Assembly (NCBI GenBank): GCA_018806985.1
Contig: JADANN010000108.1
Span: 2,542,001-2,606,000, forward strand
Reading direction: 5' to 3'
Length of the DNA stretch: 64,000 nt
Source: Angiostrongylus vasorum
Taxonomy: Eukaryota; Nematoda; Chromadorea; Rhabditida; Metastrongylidae
This document shows positions 54,301-62,731 of the stretch, in pieces. Made by a program: the position numbers and the translations under genes. Position 1 is the first letter of the stretch. Each line of letters opens with the position of its first letter. The notes beneath the pieces were generated by a model. The model had not been told where the DNA came from. It searched no databases and was given only the letters and a program-made list of their open reading frames with translations.

Positions 54301-57300
54301 TCATCAATGGATGAGGATAGAGCATAAAGCTCTCGGCGTTGATCAATCCCTGAGGAATGCGCCATGCATTCGGCTTCACTAAGCATCATTGGAGACTGAA
54401 TGTATATATTCCTTTACAATGACTCGCGGTGGCCTACCGATGTATCGAGGCAGTGCTCCTGAGCCACTAGCGCGGGAATCCATCCCAAGTGTTTTCTAGG
54501 GTCCCTCTGACCACTGTGCTACATGCACCCTTCATCAATGCATACAGAAGATAATATCGACTTCTGTCATTTTTTTCCTTATCAACTACGTAACATAGCA
54601 AAGATTAGGTGAGAATGCAGTGCTTAGAGATACTGTACAACAATACATGCATGTTTTCCACTTTGACGTTCTCCGCACTAAGCAGTCCTCCATCCCTCTA
54701 AATTTGAGAGATGGGTACCAAAACTTGTCTGGAAAGAGCGTTTTTTGATCGCCTATGGGTGGCGGCGGACTGCAGTTAAGACCTCTAACAGTCATTCAAG
54801 GATTCCAGAGTGGATGCACGCGACCAACATTCAACGACATCCTTTAGGAAGCAAACTCGTCCAGCGGCGGCTGAATCCACGTGAAAAACGCGAAGACATT
54901 AGTCGATGACGGATGCGAGAAAACAAGCTGAAATTTGGATTCGTGCAAGACATGAAGTTTGGTCGCCTTTAGAAAAGCAGCTGTTATAGAAACTACAAAT
55001 TTTTGAAGAATCTGCTCTCCTTCCGCCAAAGAAGTTGGTTATCGTAAAATGGGTTAACATGTGAAAGAGAGGAGTGTGATTTAGTTTTGTCAAGCAAGAT
55101 TCGTTCGTGGCAATGACACCGATGATTTACCGCAATCGTATGGGTTGCTTCTGCGTAACTCTTAGCGGGTAGCAAGTCAGTTCCTTTTCTTGTCACACCG
55201 CCCCCTATATTAGAAACAACTGTTGTAGATATTATTGGAAGCGACCTGGTCATGAATATGAGGTTTTGAAATTGAACAAAGTGGTCTTATATATGTAATT
55301 GTAATTATATGTACTTACTTATATGTAATTGTTGTTTAACCTGCGGATATTCTGAAACGAGTATAGTGGCGCTATCCATGGTGCAATATAACCACTCGTA
55401 CGACAGTGATCAAAGCATACGGTCGATAAGTGGTGAAACACCCGAAGTCTGTGGATTGCGAATACATTGTGCACATCTCAGCACTTCTTGCTTTCGACTC
55501 GTTTCCTCAGATTCAGTTTCCTTGAAGATTTTCGTATCTTGCTTGTGGACTTTTTAAAGGTTTGTGCTCTTCATTATGGATGTCGTCGAACGATGGTCAT
55601 GCAAATTCTCCTTGGTTTTCTTGGGGAGCGGTGCGTTCCCATGTAATCACCAAAAGGCAATTGTCAGCTTTCGTAGTTCGAAGAGAATTGTTACAAGTCT
55701 ATTACTAATCACCCTATCCTGGAAATATAAGGGGTATGGTAGGCACGAGCTGGATCGAACCAATCTCTTGCATATTGAACCGCATCACCATCACTGTGCT
55801 TCCCAAGCCTTTATTGCTTGTGAATGTGTAGGTTCAATTAAAGCAACAATGGAAACGATCGTTTTGCATTTTGTTCATAGTGTCTACGAACTATCTTCTA
55901 TTTATTCTCCGGCATGTTGTACAGTTGTTTTAAATCTTATGGGTTTACCAACCTATAAAAAAAAACAAAGTCAATACAAGAAAAACTGATTAAGTTGTCT
56001 TTGTTTTGGTATTGTACCAACTTGTTGTAGTTTATGAGATATATGTACTAGCCATTGGTATTGTTTTACATATATTTCCATTATTCATCGGAAACTGAAG
56101 CTTTTTACTAGTCGTGAGAGGTTGTTTTGCAGACATACCTGGCGGTAGTCGAGTGGGATGGTTTGGATGAACAACACTGTCTTATTGCGCCCACAGAACA
56201 TGCTTGTTCAAGTATCCAACTAGATGAGAATGTTTGGGATGAGATGCGGATATGGAGAAAAGGTAGGCGAGTGTGTAGTCCTTTTATGTAATAACAGGGA
56301 TGTTGCGGCTAAGGAGCAAAGAATGGAATTCAACTTTCCGATGTCAGTAGTGTGAATGTTTACACTTGAAATCAGTTACAAGAAGCTATCAGATGCTTCA
56401 TAAAGGTCGAGAACATTAAAAGTTTAAGGACATCAGTAGTTTCCATGGTAGAAATAGCACATTAGTACCTAATCAAAGTGAATGTGCGTCTCCGGGTATT
56501 TTGAATCCTCAATGATTTTTCTAGTGCTCGACAATTTCCAAATGGAGTTTGGTAATTATTTGAATTTTTGGTAGTGTTCGAAATGTAGCGAAATTTCAAG
56601 AGTTGCTTTGAAGGTGCTTTAATTATCCAGACATTGTAAATTTTTTCTTTTTTTTCTTATTTATGGAACCAACTTTGTAAAAAACTCAAACTGCAATGGA
56701 AAAAGTAGAGGAGAACATCAGCAAGCTTTTCACTCGCATCTTTATATTTGTTTTTACTACGGTAACAATGATGTGATGAAGACAGAAAAAAGCAGTTTGC
56801 TCATCTATCAAGAGTAGTTTCGTTTGTTAGTTGGCACGTTGTATATGGGTTGAAAGCAAATACATCCTTAATTGGTGCTAGCTAATGGAATATCATAGTC
56901 AGAAGTTATTATTTTATAATAATTTTTGAATCGTGGCTTTGATTTTAACCTTAGCGCAAATTTACAACGGTCTGTGCGCATTGGTTTCGATGCATACGGT
57001 GTGAAAGTAGTACTCGCTCGCTTTAAATTGTATAGCCAGCTTATCTCGACACATACTGAAATTCGTTATGAGGCATAAGTTCTCTTATTCTATCAGGAGG
57101 AAATCTCTGATATTTTGAACTTCATGAAACGTTTTTCTTTCGATTTTCTCTGTGGGGTTGGAGATATTTTGAGGACCCCTATCGAGTTGATGAATCAGGA
57201 TTTCGTTGATGTGGACGTGATGGTAGTATCCCAGTATATCGCTAATGTTTACGGCTGAACCGCCTATGTTGAAATTTTCTGAAGTCTAAATTGTCTTATC

Positions 57301-57445
57301 AGATTTTTTTTATTAGTTCCGATTTTAAACAATGTTGAAAATGATTTTAAAAATAAAATGAAACAGTTTACAAGAATTATACGCATCCTGGGATTTGTAG
57401 AGCGTTGTGTTTGTACTGTAAAAAGTAAATAAATAAATAAATAAT

Positions 57446-57492
<47 letters not shown>

Positions 57493-60400
57493 TTTCCCCC
57501 CAGAAATCTTTTATATATTAAGGTGCAAAGTATCAGTATTGTATAGTTTTATCAAGTTAACTCCTCAATCACTGTAGTTATTGAAGGAATACCAACAAAT
57601 CGACGCCGTCCATTGTGTTAGGGAAAATATCAAGCTTTGTTATGTGTTCTCTTTTGTGTAATTTAGTGCAGAGTACCTTTTCTTCTACGAAAATGGACCT
57701 TTGAGCCTTTAAGAGAAGCTGCTTCCAACTGTTATACTGTGAGAACTGGAATCCTTGATCCACTAATTCGCTTCTGTATTGTATACTAATTACAAATTGT
57801 AGTCGTTCCGTTCACAATGATTGAGCAGCGGGTTAAATGTTAAACACCTCCACTAGAGTTGTACCATGCATTCGAATTCATCACAGATCGTTTGAACATA
57901 TTAAATGTCTATCTGACTTATGCAATGACTTGCGGTGGCGTACTGATGTATCAAGTCATTGCTACTTTCCTCTCAGGCAAGTCTGGTATCAATTTGCCGA
58001 CCCCAGAGGGATAGAAGGTTTGATGAGCCCTGAGCGCGGGATCGAACCGATAACCACGTGTGTTTTCACAACATCTCTAACCACTGCGCTATGCACTCCC
58101 GATAATACAATTGGAAACAATATTTACATAGTTAATCACACCTGAGAAATTCTAACAGCCTGATTTTAAAGCAGCGATAAAACATGTGTGAAATTGCTCT
58201 TTCGAATTATATCTTGTCTACGAAATTCCACGTGGTCCTCATCATTTTTCAATTATTGGGGCAATTCATCATTTCTGTTTTCGCCATTGTCGAAAGTTAT
58301 TCTCTACTGTACAAATTGCCCAATGTAATTCGACGTGGACAACATGTTTCTTCGTGCGTTTAATGTCCATCGATTCTTCATCAATGTGTAACTTTATTTT
58401 AACTAACATAATTGGAAAATTGGAAAGCGGGTAATTCTCTAACAACTCAGATGTTGTCGTTGGAGGGCTTTCATTTTCTGTTATGTTCGCAGTTCGTTCA
58501 TGTTTTAGGATTGGTGGCGATGTGGCGTGAAAGCGGACAAGATTGCTTATTCTTGGAAATGTCACGAAATGTTGCTCACGGTGCACATCTCGTCATAGAA
58601 TGTGTTCCCGTACCTGTAGAAGTCGGTGACACAGCACCAATCTATTTTAAGGTCAGAGTTTTCTTAACGTTCCTTTTCGTTTTTTGTGGGCATCGTCGGT
58701 TTCTGCATGAGTAGTTCTTTCCAATGCGAATAACAATTACCGTATTTCTTAGTGGTATTTCTTGGTGAGTAAATGTCACTGAAGGTACATTCCGAAACAA
58801 ATCGTAAAGAACAGAGCAGTTCAATTGATTTGTTTTGTTGCCGTTTTAGTGATGCATTTATTGCATTTTTATGTCGCAGTGTCGGTAATTCACTAAACGA
58901 AAGGAATGAAAGACAAAAAAAACATTTACTTGAAACGAGAAGAAAGTCGCGAAACGCTGTAATAATGGTAATAACTGCTGATTACTGCGAAATCACAACT
59001 ACAAGGGTGTATTGGATCATTGGTGCTGGTAGTAATGGTAAACGGAACGAACGAGAACATTTAGTTTCTTCGTATTTGTTTTGTAGGTGCTTGAAAACCG
59101 CGTATTCGGGATCGAACAGCACAATGATGCACTTTGATATAATTTATTTCGCTTGGGAACTATGACCTTGTTGCTCACGTCCATTCGTCATCGTCATTCA
59201 ACCACACGTCGTTTTGAGCCTGGGTGTCAAATACAGAGGAAAAAATTTGGAGATGAGTAGTGTAGTACATAAGATCGCAATTTCAGTTGTTTGGTAATTA
59301 AGCTGATTCCACTGTGCAACATAGAGGACGCGTGTAGCGCAGTGGTTAGAGGTGCCTTGTGATACACACGTGGTCTTGGGTCCGATACAACTCCCAGGTT
59401 CACCAAGCTTTCCATTCCTACGGAGTCGGAAAATTGGTACCAGATTTGTCTGGGAGGTTAGCAGCACTGGCTGGATACATTAGTAGGTCACCGCAAATTA
59501 TTGCATAGGCCAAACATGCAGTCAATCACGTCCAACGATGCTTAACACAGTCGAAGGCATGGCATATCCATCCCTCAGGGATTGATCAACCTTAGGAGCT
59601 TTATCCTTTTTTTTACATCAGAGCATGTTAATACTACGTTATTTTTTTCGGGTTACGCACATTCGTTAATTCTAACTCCTAGCTGTAAATACCTTGATGA
59701 TCAGTCTTTTTTTTGGATTAGTAACTGTCTTTTACCAATCTGTCCGACCACCCACAATCATCACTTATGGACCCATATGACGATATTACATCGGCACGAC
59801 CACCAAGATCGTGGCCAACTGTTTGTTGACCGCCGAATTTCCCTCAAACGTCAGTTTTCGTATATTCATTGTTTTGCACATTAATTTCTTATACAGGCAG
59901 TAATTACGTGAACACTTTTTGTCCTGTGTGTTATGAAGAATTTAGGTTTCATCCTTCCGTTTCGAAGAGCCTAAGATTAATGGGAACGTGCCGGTCAAAA
60001 AATGCTGAGTGATCGAAATTTTCTTGAATGTAATCAGTACATTTTTCTGTACTCTGGTGTTGGGCATTCTCTTTCAGAAAAAGCACAAATCACTTTAAAA
60101 ATATTTCGATCCATAGGTGGTACGTTAATGAGTGGCTCGCTTTGTTGAACATGCGCTGTAATGCTGATTTTACTTAAGGAAATGAGACTTGGTCGCATTG
60201 TAGAATAGGTTTCGCCCTACTACCCTAATGAAGAAGTAAGTAGTTTTTATGGAGTAATCTTTTAATTTCATATTTACTTGGGTTCAAATTTTTTAAAATG
60301 TCGACCAATTTTTTTTACATTTTTGATGCACACACGTCAGTCGTAGATAGCGGCGGTGCATTCAGCGACATACATCGTGATGTTCTTCTTGACGAAGTTT

Positions 60401-62675
60401 TGCTTGCTTGTTTGGAAGGATGTTCGTGTATGAAAAATAAACGCGAGTGTATGCTCCAGAATGGTAGCAGTTCATACGCATAGAAGTGGAAACAAAAGTT
60501 TTTCATCGTGGAGCAGAACTGTGGAACCTGATGGATATTTTCGGGCACGAATAAGTCATATTTAATCCTGTAAGGCTTATGTGTTAACCGTTTCACGAAA
60601 AATCTAGTTTTCTGACAATAAAGGATAAATTCTCCATCAGTACAGTATTTCTGAAGTTTAGCACTTTATAGGTTTACAGGAAAAACTTTACTCTATTGTA
60701 TTAATGTGTTTCTTTTATTTCAAATATATTTAGAATTAAAACTTTTAAAAAATTGCTGAACGAAGTTTCAAATAATAAAGTGGGAGAAATAGGTGTCATT
60801 TGCTCCAGAAAATCACAGTTGCATTGTGGTAAAACAAAAGACCGGACACCGGGAGTCATTGTAAAGACCAGGTATGGTATGCGGTATGGTATGCATTCAG
60901 TCATTTCCAACGATGTCTAATGAAGTCGAATGCATGGTGCATCCCTTAGGAATTCAACGCCGAGAACTCTTTTTAGCTTTTAAGACGAAAGAACTTATCC
61001 TTAAGGCAAAGTTTTTTAAATTTTTAATAACTTCTACTGTAATTTTAATGATGCTGAGATATTTGCAAAACTCCGGACCGCAGGTGTCTACGGTGGGGAA
61101 CGAACGCGCTATTGTCCTTTCCGGCTAGTAGCGCGCTCACCACCACACCATGCGGGTCCTTCGTTTCGCCTGTCTCTCAGCTAGTTCTATTGATCTTTTT
61201 GCCATTAGCAATCACCCGTCAGCAGGGATCTGGGTTCGTTGCCGATTTGGGCCCCCCCAGATCAATCCCGCTGACGGGTGATTGCTGATGGCAAAAGATC
61301 AATAGAACTAGCTGAAAGGCAAGGAAACGAAGGACCCGCATGGTATGGTGGTGAGCGCGCTACTCCCCCGGAAAGTAAAATAGCGCGTTCGTTCCCCCAC
61401 CGTAGACACCTGCGGTCCGGAGTTTTGCAAATATCTCAGCATCGTTAAAATTATATTTTGCAATATATACCCTGCCGCTAAAAAGAGTAGGCAGTAAATA
61501 ATAAGTCAAAATTGTTCTACTGTAATTGCTACTTGAGCGTCTGGTTGTCCATAATGTCATCTCCGTTTTGTCGACTGGGATGTTTTTGGTTTACATTTCA
61601 AAACCTTTAAGACGATAGGAACACATCAAAAAATTCAAACCTAAAGGTCTTATATTTTGTTAAAAGAACTTTGCTTTGTCACAGAATCGAATACACAATC
61701 ATAAGAGACTGACATCTAAACGGGTCTTCACTAATTGATTCGTAAGTACTTGTACCTCATCTAACCTTCGCGCTTTTTTTTCGAAGTGTTTCTTCCGTCA
61801 TAGCGAAATTATTCCTATTCAACGAACTCATAATTGTCCTTTTTCGAAAGAAGGAAAGAAAAAGAAATTTCTTTTATACAATTAATTTTGTGATCTATAC
61901 GGCTTATCCCTTCGACACCATAAAGTCACTGTGTAAACACTTAGACTAAAGTGAAGAAGCATGTTCACTTGGTTGCACGAAGCCGAAGACAGAAAAGGGA
62001 AATGTAGGTCAGCTGATTTGTGGTGTTTTATAAATGGCATCCTTCACTGAAACGAAGTATTAACTGAAAAAGATCTAAATGACCTTGTCGAGTTTTGATG
62101 TTTAATCAGTAACATTTTATTTGAGCTGGACATTAGAAAATACATTTTCTATGGGGCTTGTGACAAACTGATCGAGTGGAGGAATTTTTCTGAGATCTTC
62201 GTTCCGTTCAGTTTTTGTTTGATTCCTAGCTGGTTGACATGGGGTGATTGAGGCACGTCGTGTCTATCAGCTTTCCGAATACAACGTCAGTCCTTCTCCA
62301 CTCATAAAGTTCGTCATGCGGGGTCGCGGCGACCTTTGCGCTGAATTCGGTGTTTGTCCGCATTTTTCTCATTCCATCGCCGCTGGACCCATCATTTTCT
62401 AAGAGGGCACATGATGAACTTCATTGATTTAAGACATTGTTCGATACGAATAAATCAACGTGGGCATAGTTGGGCTAGCACTTCTTATAATGAAATCGAA
62501 ATGCCCTTATCGCCATGAAATACGCATGTGCAACTGCTGAAAATTTGCCTTGAGGTTATTTTATTATTATTCATGCGTAGAATTTACACCTATGGAAAAA
62601 AAAACCATGAGGCTGGCTCTCCAGTAGAAGGGACTGGTGTGCCCAAATGTTCTGAAAATCCATAAATGTTTATCA

Positions 62676-62731
<56 letters not shown>

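Larger units (their letters stand above)
52151..56132 (+). other. CWF19L2 intron with PLE palindrome and SINEs
   Basis: It contains the PLE-derived foldback 53018-53403, SINE-A 54312-54532, SINE-B 54660-54935 and 55460-55810. The open frame at 55564-55989 (141 residues, plus) overlaps the SINE-B and has no recognisable domain. Confidence 0.6.
56263..58508 (+). other. CWF19L2 intron with AT microsatellite and SINE-A
   Basis: It holds the AT repeat at 57445-57491 and SINE-A 57836-58103. The remaining sequence is AT-rich and unassigned. Confidence 0.6.

Noticed and set aside
58441..58508. Upstream acceptor TTCGCAG for CWF19L2-like exon g
   Set aside because: It would shift the reading frame. 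GTTTTAG at 58508 keeps it.
59341..59415. tRNA gene suggested by GTAGCGCAGTGGTTAGAGG and a box-B-like motif
   Set aside because: It is the head of a ~295-bp SINE-A. The cloverleaf arms do not close as in a functional tRNA, and the same head recurs in many copies.
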